DNA of 64,000 nt from Curtobacterium salicis (GTDB lineage Bacteria > Actinomycetota > Actinomycetes > Actinomycetales > Microbacteriaceae). The notes beneath the pieces are model-generated. The model was not told the DNA's origin, did no database searches, and saw only the letters and a program-made list of their open reading frames with translations. Shown here in pieces: positions 1 to 9,177 of the stretch; the stretch's first letter is position 1, and each line of letters begins with the position of its first letter. The stretch lies in contig NZ_JAAOYO010000001.1 in the NCBI RefSeq assembly GCF_011759505.1, positions 620,001 through 684,000 on the forward strand, in the 5' to 3' direction. A program made the position numbers and the translations under genes.

Positions 1-347
1 TGCACGAACCGGTTCCACTGGAAGTCGGGCTCGTAGCCGGAGAGGAAGAGGAACGGCTGCCCGAGCTCGTCGCGCACCAGGTGCAGCGTCAGCCGGGGCG
101 GTTCGACGGCCGTGATGTGGTCGTGCTCGAACGTGATGACCGGACGACGGGCACGCCAGTCCAGCAGCACGTCGGGGTCGAACTCGGCCACGAGCTGCGT
201 CTCGAGCGAGCCGGTGATCGACGCCGTGATCTGCGCCACCGCCGAGCCCGCGTCCGCGAAACCCGTCAGGGCAGCGACGAGGTGCAGCCCGGCAGGCACC
301 GTCGGGGCGGCGTCGTCGAGCGTGTAGAGGTCCTCGGGGTGGTTCAT
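1..347 (-). CDS. PAC2 family protein (partial, C-terminus outside window)
   Basis: The reading frame opens with ATG at 345-347 and runs leftward off the window edge without a stop, giving the first 115 residues. The sequence (start MNHPEDLYTLDDAAPTV, then LVAALTGFADAGSA and later LLDWRARRPVITFEHD) matches the N-terminal half of the PAC2 (proteasome assembly chaperone 2) family that actinobacteria carry. The family is named after eukaryotic proteasome assembly factors, and its bacterial role is not established. It is divergent from pepA across a 142-bp gap holding a strong palindrome. I am confident of the family and give no function. Confidence 0.75.
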   Translation of the reverse strand, partial: MNHPEDLYTLDDAAPTVPAGLHLVAALTGFADAGSAVAQITASITGSLETQLVAEFDPDVLLDWRARRPVITFEHDHITAVEPPRLTLHLVRDELGQPFLFLSGYEPDFQWNRFV

Positions 348-414
348 CGAGCCAATGCTAGGCGGGGCCGCCGACGCGACCGGCGTCGGGTCGCGACGCC
401 GACAGCGAACAGGT

Positions 415-453
415 GACGGGCCTCCCGTCCGACGGCCCGACGGGAGGCCCGTC
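415..453. repeat. 15-bp perfect inverted repeat (GACGGGAGGC family)
   Basis: Two perfect 15-nt arms (415-429 and 439-453), containing GACGGGCCTCCCGTC and its reverse complement, enclose a 9-nt loop. It lies between the divergent PAC2 and pepA genes, so it is unlikely to be a simple gene-end terminator. The core GACGGGAGGC recurs in other intergenic spaces of this window. Confidence 0.7.
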
Positions 454-489
454 CACGGCCCGTCAGTCCGCCGTCAGTAGGCTGGACAC

Positions 490-1995
490 ATGGTCCGACC
501 GACGCTCTCCACCACCTCGTCCTCCCCCTCCGCCGTCGAAGCCGACGTCCTCGTCGTGGGCGTCCGCCCCGGCGCCGACGGCGCTCCGGCCACGCTCGCA
601 CCGTCCGCCGCCGGCCCCGTCGACGGCCTCGCCGACCTGGACCTCGCCGCCGTCGGCGCGACCGGCGCCAAGGACCAGCTCGTGCGGATTCCCGGCGGCG
701 CTGCCGTCGGCGTCGCCGCTGCCGGTGTCGCCCTCGTCGGGCTCGGCACCGCCACCGGCCCGGCGGCCCTGCGCGCCGCGGCCGGCAGCGCCGTCCGCCA
801 GCTTCCGCACGTCGCCGCCATCGCGCTGGCGCTGCCGACGGAGGACGACGCGGCCGTCGCGGCCGCCCTCGAGGGCGCCGCGCTCGGCGCCTACGCGTTC
901 ACCCGCCACAAGGGTGCCGGCACGACCGGCCCCACCCGCGGCGACCAGCGCGTCACCGTCGTCGCGCCGGCCTCGGTCAGCGCCGACGCCACCGTCCGCC
1001 CGGCGATCGTCGCCGACGCCGCTGCGCTCGTCCGCGACCTCGTCAACACCGCGGCCGGCGACCTCGGCCCCGCCGACGTCGCCGACGTCGCCACGTCGCT
1101 CGCCGAGGGACTGCCCCTCACCGTCGAGGTCCTCGATGAGAACGAACTCGCGGAGCAGGGCTTCGGCGGGATCGCCGGCGTCGGCCAGGGCTCGGTCCGC
1201 CCGCCGCGGCTCGTCGTCGTCCGGTACGAGCCCGCCGGTGCGTCGAAGCACCTCGCACTCGTCGGCAAGGGCATCACGTTCGACTCCGGCGGGCTCTCGC
1301 TCAAGCCGGCGGCGTCGATGCTCGGCATGAAGACCGACATGACGGGTGCGGCCACGGTGCTCGCGGCGACGGTCGCAGCCGCTCGCCTGGGCCTCGACAC
1401 GAAGGTCACCGCCTGGCTGTGCCTGGCCGAGAACATGCCGTCCGGCTCCGCCATCCGCCCCGGCGACGTCCTCACGCTGAAGAACGGCAAGACCGTCGAG
1501 GTCACGAACACCGACGCCGAGGGCCGACTCGTCCTCGGAGACGGCATGGCCGCCGCGTCGCTCGAGCAGCCCGACGCGATCGTCGACGTCGCCACCCTCA
1601 CCGGTGCCCAGATGGTCGCCCTCGGGGACCGGACGACCGGCCTGATGGGCAGTGACGACCTCGTCGCACAGGTCCGTGCGCTGGCCGACTCGATCGCGGA
1701 GCCGATCTGGCCGATGCCGATGCCGGAGGAGCTCGACGCCCGCCTCGGCAGCGACGTCGCCGACATGGTCAACGCCACCGTCGGCCAGACCGCCGGGGGC
1801 ATGCTGCTCGCCGCGAAGTTCCTCGAGCGCTTCGTCGGACAGACCGCCGAGGGCACCACGATCCCGTGGGCGCACCTCGACATCGCCGGCCCGTCCGAGA
1901 ACCGCGGCGCGGGATACGGATGGCTCGGCAAGGGCGCGACCGGCGTGATGGTCCGCACCCTGGTCGCACTCGCAGAAGACCTGCAGTCCAAGTAG
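490..1995 (+). CDS. pepA: leucyl aminopeptidase (M17)
   Basis: A 501-residue M17 metallo-aminopeptidase, the usual family length. M17 enzymes remove N-terminal amino acids from peptides in the cytosol using two divalent metals. The C-terminal catalytic domain carries the signature NTDAEGRLVLGD near residues 338-349. Upstream are the metal-binding lysine and aspartate in VGKGITFDSGGLSLKP (about residues 258-273) and the MKTDMTGAA segment. The ATG at 490 has only a weak Shine-Dalgarno (AGGCTGGA). Lipoamide dehydrogenase follows after about 170 bp. Nothing is missing from the active site. Confidence 0.95.
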   Translation: MVRPTLSTTSSSPSAVEADVLVVGVRPGADGAPATLAPSAAGPVDGLADLDLAAVGATGAKDQLVRIPGGAAVGVAAAGVALVGLGTATGPAALRAAAGSAVRQLPHVAAIALALPTEDDAAVAAALEGAALGAYAFTRHKGAGTTGPTRGDQRVTVVAPASVSADATVRPAIVADAAALVRDLVNTAAGDLGPADVADVATSLAEGLPLTVEVLDENELAEQGFGGIAGVGQGSVRPPRLVVVRYEPAGASKHLALVGKGITFDSGGLSLKPAASMLGMKTDMTGAATVLAATVAAARLGLDTKVTAWLCLAENMPSGSAIRPGDVLTLKNGKTVEVTNTDAEGRLVLGDGMAAASLEQPDAIVDVATLTGAQMVALGDRTTGLMGSDDLVAQVRALADSIAEPIWPMPMPEELDARLGSDVADMVNATVGQTAGGMLLAAKFLERFVGQTAEGTTIPWAHLDIAGPSENRGAGYGWLGKGATGVMVRTLVALAEDLQSK

Positions 1996-2166
1996 TAGGT
2001 TTGGTTCCGGCGGGGCCGCCGCGTCCGCGCGCGCTCCCCCGCCGGAACTGACGGGACGGGACCGGTACAGACGGTCCGACCGCCGGACGCCGCCGCGCGG
2101 TGTCCACCGGGACGGCGTCCATGAGACACGAAGCCGCCCCCGACACGCACGAGGGAGTTGCACCAG

Positions 2167-3540
2167 GTGACGGAACAGACTTACGACGTCGTGGTCCTCG
2201 GTGGCGGCAGCGGCGGCTACGCCGCAGCGCTCCGGGCCGCCGAGCTCGGGATGAGCGTCGCGCTCATCGAGGGCGACAAGCTCGGAGGGACCTGCCTGCA
2301 CCGCGGCTGCATCCCGACGAAGGCGCTGCTGCACTCGGCCGAGATCGCCGACGGTGCCCGCGACGCGGAGAAGTACGGCGTCATCGCCGAGTTCGCCGGC
2401 GTCGACGTGCCTAAGGTCATCGAGTACCAGCAGGGCGTCATCAACTCGAAGTACAAGGGCCTCCAGGGCCTCATCAAGGCGCGCGGCATCACCGTCGTCG
2501 AGGGCTGGGGTCGCCTGACCTCGCAGAACACCGTGCAGGTCGGCGACCAGACCGTCACGGGTCGCAACGTCGTCCTGGCCACCGGCTCCTACTCGAAGTC
2601 GCTGCCCGGTCTCGAGATCGGTGGCCGTGTCATCACCTCCGAGACCGCCCTGCGCATGGACTACGTCCCGAACAAGGTCGTCATCCTCGGTGGCGGCGTC
2701 ATCGGCGTCGAGTTCGCCAGCGTCTGGAAGTCGTTCGGGGCCGAGGTCACGATCGTCGAGGGCCTGCCGCACCTCATCCCCGCCGAGGACGAGTCCATGT
2801 CCAAGCAGCTGGAGCGCGCCTTCCGCAAGCGTGGCATCGAGTTCTCGCTGGGTGTCCGGTTCCAGGGCGTCGAGCAGCACGAGAACGGCGTCGTCGTGAC
2901 GCTCGAGAACGGCAAGACCTACGACGGCGACATCCTCCTGGTCGCCGTCGGTCGTGGCCCGCTCACGCAGAACGTCGGCTACGAAGAGGTCGGTGTCGCG
3001 ATGGAGCGCGGGTTCGTCACGACGAACGAGCGCCTCGCCACCAACCTGCCGAACGTGTACGCCGTCGGTGACATCGTCCCCGGCCTGCAGCTCGCCCACC
3101 GCGGCTTCCAGCAGGGCATGTTCGTCGCCGAGGAGATCGCCGGTCTCAACCCGGTCGTCATCTCGGACACCAACATCCCGAAGGTCACCTACTCCGACCC
3201 CGAGGTCGCCTCGGTCGGTCTGTCGCAGTCGAAGGCCGAAGAGCAGTACGGCGCCGACAAGGTCGACACGTACGAGTACAACCTCGCCGGCAACGGCCGC
3301 AGCCACATCATCGGCACGTCCGGTGCGGTCAAGGTCGTGCGCGTGATCGACGGTCCGGTCGTCGGCATCAGCATGATCGGCGCCCGCGTCGGCGAACTCA
3401 TCGCCGAAGCGCAGCTCGCCGTGAACTGGGAAGCCCACCCCGAGGACGTCGCCCCGCTCATCCACGCGCACCCCACGCAGAGCGAAGCGCTCGGCGAAGC
3501 GCTCCTGCACCTCGCGGGCAAGCCGCTCCACGCGCTGTGA
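2167..3540 (+). CDS. lpdA: dihydrolipoyl dehydrogenase (E3)
   Basis: A 457-residue FAD- and NAD-dependent flavoprotein disulfide reductase that reoxidises dihydrolipoyl groups of 2-oxoacid dehydrogenase complexes. Visible are the N-terminal FAD motif (VVVLGGGSGGYAAALRAAE), the redox disulfide GGTCLHRGCIPTKAL, the second Rossmann motif VVILGGGVIGVEFAS, the FAD site YAVGDIVPG and the C-terminal HAHPTQSEALGEA with the catalytic His-Glu. I chose GTG 2167 because GAGGGAG lies 9 nt upstream; a TTG nine bases earlier has no such site. The E2 gene follows 67 bp downstream, suggesting co-transcription. Confidence 0.95.
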   Translation: MTEQTYDVVVLGGGSGGYAAALRAAELGMSVALIEGDKLGGTCLHRGCIPTKALLHSAEIADGARDAEKYGVIAEFAGVDVPKVIEYQQGVINSKYKGLQGLIKARGITVVEGWGRLTSQNTVQVGDQTVTGRNVVLATGSYSKSLPGLEIGGRVITSETALRMDYVPNKVVILGGGVIGVEFASVWKSFGAEVTIVEGLPHLIPAEDESMSKQLERAFRKRGIEFSLGVRFQGVEQHENGVVVTLENGKTYDGDILLVAVGRGPLTQNVGYEEVGVAMERGFVTTNERLATNLPNVYAVGDIVPGLQLAHRGFQQGMFVAEEIAGLNPVVISDTNIPKVTYSDPEVASVGLSQSKAEEQYGADKVDTYEYNLAGNGRSHIIGTSGAVKVVRVIDGPVVGISMIGARVGELIAEAQLAVNWEAHPEDVAPLIHAHPTQSEALGEALLHLAGKPLHAL

Positions 3541-3607
3541 GCGGCATCGTCGTGCGCACCACGAACACCACAACCCAGAACCACGCCTGCGAGAAGGAGT
3601 CCACCCG

Positions 3608-5140
3608 ATGAGCGAATCCGTCAACCTCCCGGCGCTCGGGGAGAGCGTCACCGAGGGTACGGTCACCCGATGGCTGAAGAACGTCGGTGACCGGATCGAG
3701 GTCGACGAGCCGCTGCTCGAGGTCTCCACCGACAAGGTCGACACCGAGATCCCGTCGCCGGTCGCCGGCGTCATCGAGGAGATCTTGGTCCAGGAGGACG
3801 AGACCGTCGAGGTCGGTACCCCTCTCGTGAAGATCGGCGACGGCTCCGGGGGCGGTGACTCGTCCGACCAGGGTGGGTCCGAGTCGACCGACAGCCAGAC
3901 CGAGGCCGTCGCCGAGGACACCGAGCCCGAGGCCGCACCGAGCACCGAGCAGGACTCCGAGGCGAAGGCCCCGGAGCCCGCCCAGCCCGAGCCGACCCCG
4001 GCCGGCCAGACCCAGCCCGCGGCACCGCAGGCACCGTCCGCGCCGCCGGCAGCCTCGCCGGTGCCGCAGGCGGCTCCGGTGCCGCCGCCCGCCGCGGCCC
4101 CGCCGGCCGCCGTCCCGGCGCCCGCCAAGGCAGCACCGGCTCCGGCCGCCGCTCCCGCTCCGGCAGCACCGTCCTCCACCCCGTCCGCCGAGGTCCCGAA
4201 CCCCACCGCGAACGGTGCCGCGTCCGGCTACGTCACCCCCCTCGTGCGCAAGCTCGCGAACGAGCAGGGCGTCGACCTGTCCACCGTCACCGGCACCGGT
4301 GTCGGCGGACGCATCCGCAAGGAGGACGTGCTCGCCGCGGCCTCCGCAGCTGCGGCTGCCCCGGCCGCGTCCTCGACCTCGTCGTCGCCGGCAGAGTCGG
4401 GCCCGTTCGTCGCCGAGGTCTCGCCGCTCCGCGGGACCCGCGAGAAGATGACCCGACTGCGCAAGGTCGTCGCCGAGCGTGCCGTGCAGTCGATGACCTC
4501 GACGGCGCAGCTCACCAGCGTGGTCGAGGTCGACGTCACCAAGGTCGCCCAGTTCCGCGATGCCCACAAGGCGGAGTTCCTCGAGAAGACCGGTTCGAAG
4601 CTCTCCTTCATGCCGTTCTTCGCCCTGGCGGCGTCCGAGGCGCTCAAGGCACACCCGAAGATCAACTCGACCGTGGACGGCGACGAGATCGTCTACCCGG
4701 AGACCGAGAACGTCTCCATCGCGGTGGACACCGAGCGTGGCCTGCTCACCCCGGTGATCAAGGACGCGGCGTCGCTCGACCTCGCCCAGTTCTCGAAGTC
4801 GATCGCGGACCTGGCGGAGCGCACGCGCAACAACCAGCTCAAGCCCGACGAACTCGCCGGTGGCACGTTCACGCTGACCAACACCGGTTCGCGCGGCGCG
4901 CTGTTCGACACCCCGGTGGTCTTCCTGCCGCAGTCGGCGATCCTCGGCACCGGCATCGTCACGAAGCGTCCGGCGGTCGTGAAGGTCGACGGCCAGGAAG
5001 CGATCGCGATCCGGTCGTTCGTCTACCTGGCGCTCTCCTACGACCACCGGATCATCGACGGCGCCGACGCGTCCCGGTACCTGGTGGCCGTGAAGAACCG
5101 CCTCGAAGCAGGCAACTTCGCACCCAACCTGGGCTACTGA
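3608..5140 (+). CDS. sucB: 2-oxoacid dehydrogenase E2, dihydrolipoamide acyltransferase
   Basis: 510 residues in E2 order: an N-terminal lipoyl domain with the lipoylated lysine in STDKVDTEI (about residue 43), a long Ala/Pro/Glu-rich linker (about 90-200), a peripheral subunit-binding domain (YVTPLVRKLANEQGVD to GGRIRKEDVL, about 206-245) and the catalytic acyltransferase domain ending in YDHRIIDGADASR, which holds the active His and Asp. It has one lipoyl domain. The product transfers an acyl group from lipoyl to CoA. Whether it serves succinyl-, acetyl- or branched-chain CoA cannot be settled from this gene; sucB is the usual name for this lpdA-linked gene in actinobacteria. GAAGGAG precedes the ATG. 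Confidence 0.9.
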   Translation: MSESVNLPALGESVTEGTVTRWLKNVGDRIEVDEPLLEVSTDKVDTEIPSPVAGVIEEILVQEDETVEVGTPLVKIGDGSGGGDSSDQGGSESTDSQTEAVAEDTEPEAAPSTEQDSEAKAPEPAQPEPTPAGQTQPAAPQAPSAPPAASPVPQAAPVPPPAAAPPAAVPAPAKAAPAPAAAPAPAAPSSTPSAEVPNPTANGAASGYVTPLVRKLANEQGVDLSTVTGTGVGGRIRKEDVLAAASAAAAAPAASSTSSSPAESGPFVAEVSPLRGTREKMTRLRKVVAERAVQSMTSTAQLTSVVEVDVTKVAQFRDAHKAEFLEKTGSKLSFMPFFALAASEALKAHPKINSTVDGDEIVYPETENVSIAVDTERGLLTPVIKDAASLDLAQFSKSIADLAERTRNNQLKPDELAGGTFTLTNTGSRGALFDTPVVFLPQSAILGTGIVTKRPAVVKVDGQEAIAIRSFVYLALSYDHRIIDGADASRYLVAVKNRLEAGNFAPNLGY

Positions 5141-5165
5141 ACACCCTGGTCTGACCAGTTCGGCG

Positions 5166-5200
5166 ACGGCCCCGTCTCCCCCTGTGGGAGGCGGGGCCGT
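5166..5200. terminator. hairpin terminator between convergent genes
   Basis: Arms at 5166-5180 and 5186-5200 form a 15-bp GC-rich stem (one G-U pair) with a 5-nt loop. It sits 25 bp after the E2 stop and 21 bp before the stop of the convergent minus-strand gene, so it probably ends both transcripts. There is no long U tract, as is common in high-GC actinobacteria. Confidence 0.75.
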
Positions 5201-5221
5201 CGTCGTCCCCGCGGGCGGCGG

Positions 5222-6013
5222 TCACCCCGTACCCCAGGACGCGCCGGCCACGACGACGCCGACCGCGACGACGAGCCCGGTCACGAGGTGCCGGACGCTG
5301 ATGCGGTGCGACCCGATCGGGACTCCTGACCGGACGAGGTCACGGAGGGCACCGAGCAGCCTCCCCGTTCCGCGTGCCGAGCCGTCGTCCCCTCGTGGTT
5401 CCGGTCCGACCGCGAACGCGAACGTCATGGGCGGCGGGTCCCAGCGCACGGGCCGAGGGGGTGCAGCCGCCCGGACGACGTGTGCGAGGGCGTGGAGTGC
5501 CGCTCCGCCCTCGTGCCGCGCGGCCGCGCACGCCCGGTCGACCTCGTCGCGGCACGGCTCGCGCGGGTCGACCCGGTCCCAGACGGCCCGGACCGCCAGG
5601 ACCAGTGCCTCGGCACCGGAGAGCACACCGGGATCCGGACGACCGGGCACACCCGGCGGCCGGTCGACCAGGACGACCGCCCCCGCGTCGTCGACCAGGA
5701 CGTCGTCCACACCGGCCCGGCCGAGCAGGACGGCCCCGGCATCGGCGAGGAGTGCGAGGTCGAGCAGCGGGAGCGTCAGGGTCACGGCGACCCCGGGCGT
5801 CGGTGACCCGATGCGGTCGAGTGCCGCGGGCAGCCCGAGACCCGCGGAGGCTGACGCACGCGCGACGAGGGCTCCGGTCTCGTCGCGTCCGACCTCGGCG
5901 ATGCCGACCAGGTGGTCGTGCGACATGGCGCTCCGGTCAGCCAGCCACTCGGCGAAGTCGTCCGACGGCTCCGGCGCGCGCCAGCAGAGGTCGAGCTGTT
6001 CCCACGGTTCCAT
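5222..6013 (-). CDS. hypothetical protein with C-terminal membrane anchor
   Basis: A protein of about 263 residues with no motif I can name securely. It begins MEPWEQLDLCWRAPEPSDDFAEWLADRS. Its middle alternates short hydrophobic strands (VTLTLPLLDLALLADAGAVLLG, VDDVLVDDAGAVVLVDRP), and it ends in one hydrophobic helix (LVTGLVVAVGVVVAGASW), so it is probably a tail-anchored or single-pass protein. The layout faintly recalls a kinase-like fold without catalytic residues, but I do not claim that. An alternative ATG lies 9 bp upstream (6022). Neither start has a clear ribosome binding site. Confidence 0.6.
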   Translation of the reverse strand: MEPWEQLDLCWRAPEPSDDFAEWLADRSAMSHDHLVGIAEVGRDETGALVARASASAGLGLPAALDRIGSPTPGVAVTLTLPLLDLALLADAGAVLLGRAGVDDVLVDDAGAVVLVDRPPGVPGRPDPGVLSGAEALVLAVRAVWDRVDPREPCRDEVDRACAAARHEGGAALHALAHVVRAAAPPRPVRWDPPPMTFAFAVGPEPRGDDGSARGTGRLLGALRDLVRSGVPIGSHRISVRHLVTGLVVAVGVVVAGASWGTG

Positions 6014-6141
6014 GGCGACCATCGTGGCGGCCGGGGGCGCGCCTCCCGGCCGGGTGGGTGGACCTGTGGAGAAACCCCGTTCGCCCACAGCCTGTCGACG
6101 GTCGGTCCGCGATCGACGTGCCAGGCCGTATCCTTGACGGC

Positions 6142-6855
6142 ATGGCACGCAGCAGTTCCTCAAGCTCCCCGGCGAAGGAGCCCGGTCGTCTCAAGCAGAT
6201 GTACCAGGTCTTCACCATGACCCGTCGGGCCGACCCCAGCTCCGTCTGGTGGTTCGCCCTCGCGTTCCTCGGACCGGTCGTGGTCGGCGTCCTCGCGGCG
6301 CTGCTCATCCCGGGGCAGAACTGGCTCGCGATCACGCTCTGGATCATCGCCGGTGTGCTCCTCGGTGTGCTGCTCTTCCTCATCGTGCTGGGTCGTCTGG
6401 CCGAGCGCGCCGCGTACTCGCAGATCGAGGGCCAGCCCGGCGCGGTCGGCGCGGTCCTGACGAACTCGCTCCGCCGGCAGTGGCGATCGAGCGAGATGCC
6501 CGTCGCCGTCCACGGCCGGTCCCAGGCGGCCGTCTACCGTGCCGTCGGTACCCCGGGCGTCGTGCTCATCACCGAGGGCCAGGTCACGAACCTCACCCGC
6601 CAGGTCGAAGAAGAGCGTCGCAAGGTCGCGCGCATCGTGCCGAACGTCCCGATCCACGTCGTGCACGTGGGTGACGCGGCCGACCAGGTCACCCTCCACA
6701 AGCTCCCGCGTGCGATGAACAAGTACAAGAAGGCGTTGAACCGCAACGAGGTGCTCGCGGTCTCGAACCGTCTCGACTCCCTGACGCACGGTCCGGCCTC
6801 AGCGATCCCGAAGGGCATCGACCCGACGCGGGTCCGTGCCGGTCGCCCGCGCTGA
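6142..6855 (+). CDS. DUF4191 domain membrane protein
   Basis: 237 residues. A short basic N-terminus (MARSSSSSSPAKEPGRLKQMYQVFTMTRRAD) is followed by two transmembrane helices (about residues 36-58 and 63-85) and a soluble C-terminal half rich in Arg and Lys. This is the standard architecture of the actinobacterial DUF4191 family, usually found near lipoate, lipoamide and glutamine synthetase genes, as here. The function is unknown; membrane location is predicted from the helices. The ATG at 6142 gives the conserved start. Confidence 0.85.
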   Translation: MARSSSSSSPAKEPGRLKQMYQVFTMTRRADPSSVWWFALAFLGPVVVGVLAALLIPGQNWLAITLWIIAGVLLGVLLFLIVLGRLAERAAYSQIEGQPGAVGAVLTNSLRRQWRSSEMPVAVHGRSQAAVYRAVGTPGVVLITEGQVTNLTRQVEEERRKVARIVPNVPIHVVHVGDAADQVTLHKLPRAMNKYKKALNRNEVLAVSNRLDSLTHGPASAIPKGIDPTRVRAGRPR

Positions 6856-6878
6856 CCCTGGCGCTCCGCCGAACGCCT

Positions 6879-6912
6879 CGACGCCCTCGTCCCTCGCGGA
6901 ACGGGGGCGTCG
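6879..6912. terminator. hairpin terminator
   Basis: CGACGCCCTCGT (6879-6890) pairs with ACGGGGGCGTCG (6901-6912), 12 bp with one G-U pair and a 10-nt loop, 23 bp after the DUF4191 stop. Just downstream, GCTGTGGCGCGCCGTGC occurs twice (about 6928 and 6959) before the end of the convergent RDD gene. Confidence 0.6.
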
Positions 6913-6977
6913 TGCTGTGCGGCGTCGCGCTGTGGCGCGCCGTGCTGTGCTGCGTCCGTGCTGTGGCGCGCCGTGCC

Positions 6978-7415
6978 TCAGCGACGGACGAGGACGGTGC
7001 CGGCGACCGCGTCGTGCAGCGGGCGCCCGTCCTTCGCGTGGATGAGCACCGGGACGACGATGCAGAGCAGGAGCGTGCGGACGAGCGGTCGCCACACCCC
7101 GACGTACCCACCACGGACCGGGACGACGCGCAGCCCGACGCAGACGTGGCCGAAGGACCCGGACAGCAGTGCGATGAACACGATCTGCAACGCCGCGAAG
7201 ATGCCGAGCGTCACGAAGTTGCCCGCCGCGCCGTACGTCCCGAACGCCAGGGACAGCAGTGACGCGAGTGCCCAGTCGATGACGAGGCCCAGGAACCGGC
7301 GCCCGAAGGAGCCCATGCTGCGCGGTCCGGACTCCGGCAGACCGAGGATCTTGCCCGGCCACTCGGTGCGCCCGGAACCGGCAGCGGGCGAGGAGGGCAG
7401 AGTGGAGCGGGCCAT
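6978..7415 (-). CDS. RDD family membrane protein
   Basis: 145 residues. After about 30 Pro/Ser-rich residues, GSFGRRFLGLVIDWALASLL gives the Arg-Asp pattern of an RDD domain. Two further hydrophobic stretches follow (FVTLGIFAALQIVFIALLSG and VRTLLLCIVVPVLI), and the protein ends with LHDAVAGTVLVRR, the conserved end of the family. RDD proteins are small integral membrane proteins, some proposed as transporters; no substrate is evident here. The start at 7415 (MARSTLPSS) is the family-like one; the frame remains open further upstream. It is divergent from glnA. Confidence 0.85.
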   Translation of the reverse strand: MARSTLPSSPAAGSGRTEWPGKILGLPESGPRSMGSFGRRFLGLVIDWALASLLSLAFGTYGAAGNFVTLGIFAALQIVFIALLSGSFGHVCVGLRVVPVRGGYVGVWRPLVRTLLLCIVVPVLIHAKDGRPLHDAVAGTVLVRR

Positions 7416-7442
7416 GTCCCCAGCGTAGGCGCTCCCCGGCAC

Positions 7443-7480
7443 GTAACACGCTGGAAACAACCCAGTCACGTCCGGGAAAC
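7443..7480 (+). promoter_or_regulatory. GlnR-binding box upstream of glnA
   Basis: The segment reads GTAAC-6 nt-GAAAC-6 nt-GTCAC-6 nt-GAAAC. This is an exact match in sequence and spacing to the actinobacterial GlnR consensus (two a-b half-site pairs, gTnAC-n6-GaAAC). It ends 76 bp before the glnA start. It also lies upstream of the divergent RDD gene start (7415), but the position suits glnA. GlnR is the OmpR-type nitrogen regulator of actinobacteria. Confidence 0.85.
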
Positions 7481-7556
7481 TCCATGTCAATAGCCTCGTC
7501 GGAGGGTGCCTCCTGGTTCCCTCGACACCACCCAACCCCACAGGAGACCGACTCGT

Positions 7557-8981
7557 ATGTTCAGCGATTCCTCCGAGGTGCTTGCCTTCATCAAGGACAC
7601 GGACGTCAAGTTCCTCGACATCCGGTTCACGGACCTCCCCGGGGTCCAGCAGCACTTCAACATCCCCGCATCAACGGTCGACGAGGACTTCTTCGCCGTC
7701 GGTCAGCTCTTCGACGGCTCCTCGATCCGCGGCTTCGCGTCGATCCACGAGTCGGACATGCAGCTCATCCCCGACGTGACGACGGCGTACGTGGACCCGT
7801 TCCGTGCGGAGCGCACGCTGATCATGGTGTTCGACATCTACAACCCGCGCAACGGCGAGATCTACGGCCGTGACCCGCGCCAGGTCGCGAAGAAGGCCGA
7901 GAAGTACCTCGCCTCGACCGGCATCGCGGACACCGCGTTCTTCGCCCCCGAAGCCGAGTTCTACATCTTCGACGACGTGCGCTACTCGGTCACGCAGAAC
8001 GAGTCGTTCTTCTCGGTCGACTCGGAAGAGGGCGCCTGGAACTCCGGCCGCGAGGAAGAGGGCGGCAACCTCGCCAACAAGACGCCGTACAAGGGCGGCT
8101 ACTTCCCGGTGTCGCCGGTCGACAAGACCGCTGACCTCCGCGACGACATCTCCCTCAAGCTGATCGACGCGGGCCTCGAGCTCGAGCGTGCGCACCACGA
8201 GGTGGGCACCGGCGGCCAGCAGGAGATCAACTACAAGTTCGACACGCTGGTCCACGCCGCGGACGACATCCTGAAGTTCAAGTACATCGTGAAGAACACG
8301 GCCGAGCAGTGGGGCAAGGTCGCGACCTTCATGCCGAAGCCGCTCTTCGGCGACAACGGCTCGGGCATGCACACGCACCAGTCGCTGTGGTCCGACGGCA
8401 CCCCGCTCTTCTACGACGAGAACGGCTACGGCGGCCTGTCCGACCTGGCCCGCTGGTACATCGGTGGCCTGCTCAAGCACGCCCCGGCGATGCTGGCCTT
8501 CACCAACCCGACGATCAACTCGTACCACCGTCTGATCCCGGGCTTCGAGGCACCCGTCAACCTCGTGTACTCGGCGGGCAACCGGTCGGCCTCGATCCGC
8601 ATCCCGATCACCGGCACGAACCCGAAGGCCAAGCGCATCGAGTTCCGCGCGCCCGACGCCTCCGGCAACCCGTACCTGGCCTTCGCGGTGCAGTTGATGG
8701 CGGGGCTCGACGGCATCCAGAACCGCATCGAGCCGCACGAGCCGGTCGACAAGGACCTCTACGAGCTCCCCCCGGAGGAGGCGAAGAACATCCCGCAGGT
8801 GCCGGCGTCGCTCGGTGCTGCGCTCGACGCGCTCGAGGCGGACCACGAGTTCCTCCTCAAGGGCAACGTCTTCACCGAGGACCTGATCCAGACCTGGATC
8901 GACTACAAGCGCGAGAAGGAGATCCTCCCGATGGCGCAGCGTCCGCACCCGTTCGAGTACGAGCTGTACTTCGGCGTCTGA
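7557..8981 (+). CDS. glnA: glutamine synthetase type I (adenylylatable)
   Basis: 474 residues; makes glutamine from glutamate, ammonia and ATP as a cytosolic dodecamer. The start [14 protein letters not shown] at 7557 has CAGGAGAC upstream and matches the conserved N-terminus; the frame is open further 5'. Visible are the metal and substrate residues in [12 protein letters not shown], the ATP-site [18 protein letters not shown], and [10 protein letters not shown] near the C-terminus, whose Tyr is the adenylylation site. This is therefore the GSI-beta enzyme controlled by GlnE (encoded at 14545-17520). Transcription is probably under GlnR through the box at 7443-7480. A strong hairpin ends the unit. 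Confidence 0.96.
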   Translation: MFSDSSEVLAFIKDTDVKFLDIRFTDLPGVQQHFNIPASTVDEDFFAVGQLFDGSSIRGFASIHESDMQLIPDVTTAYVDPFRAERTLIMVFDIYNPRNGEIYGRDPRQVAKKAEKYLASTGIADTAFFAPEAEFYIFDDVRYSVTQNESFFSVDSEEGAWNSGREEEGGNLANKTPYKGGYFPVSPVDKTADLRDDISLKLIDAGLELERAHHEVGTGGQQEINYKFDTLVHAADDILKFKYIVKNTAEQWGKVATFMPKPLFGDNGSGMHTHQSLWSDGTPLFYDENGYGGLSDLARWYIGGLLKHAPAMLAFTNPTINSYHRLIPGFEAPVNLVYSAGNRSASIRIPITGTNPKAKRIEFRAPDASGNPYLAFAVQLMAGLDGIQNRIEPHEPVDKDLYELPPEEAKNIPQVPASLGAALDALEADHEFLLKGNVFTEDLIQTWIDYKREKEILPMAQRPHPFEYELYFGV

Positions 8982-9000
8982 CGCTCCACGCACCACCGCG

Positions 9001-9032
9001 AAGGGCCCCGCACCGTCAGGTGCGGGGCCCTT
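9001..9032. terminator. glnA terminator
   Basis: AAGGGCCCCGCACC (9001-9014) pairs perfectly with GGTGCGGGGCCCTT (9019-9032) around a 4-nt loop, 19 bp after the glnA stop. The stem is flanked by GCG/CGC that can extend it. Confidence 0.85.
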
Positions 9033-9076
9033 CCGCGTGCCCCCCGCGCGCATGCCGGTGGCGGCCGGCCGGCGGG

Positions 9077-9148
9077 GCCGAGCCTCGGCTGGGCGGGCAT
9101 CCTTCGGCACGCGGACGGCGCAGCGTGTCCGCCAGGCCGAGGCTCGGC
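9077..9148. repeat. 72-nt palindrome-ended repeat, copy 1
   Basis: It begins GCCGAGCCTCGG and ends CCGAGGCTCGGC, so its ends are inverted repeats. Copy 2 is at 9249-9320 and differs at about 4 positions. The inside includes GGGCGGGCATCCTTCGGCAC and GCAGCGTGTCCGCCAGG. Confidence 0.75.
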
Positions 9149-9177
9149 GCGGGTACGGCGGACTGCGGACGTGCGGC

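Noticed and set aside
463-4206. 1247-codon open frame on the minus strand across pepA, lpdA and sucB
   Set aside because: It is antisense to three well-supported genes and has Ala/Gly/Arg/Val-biased low-complexity sequence, the usual shadow of high-GC coding DNA.
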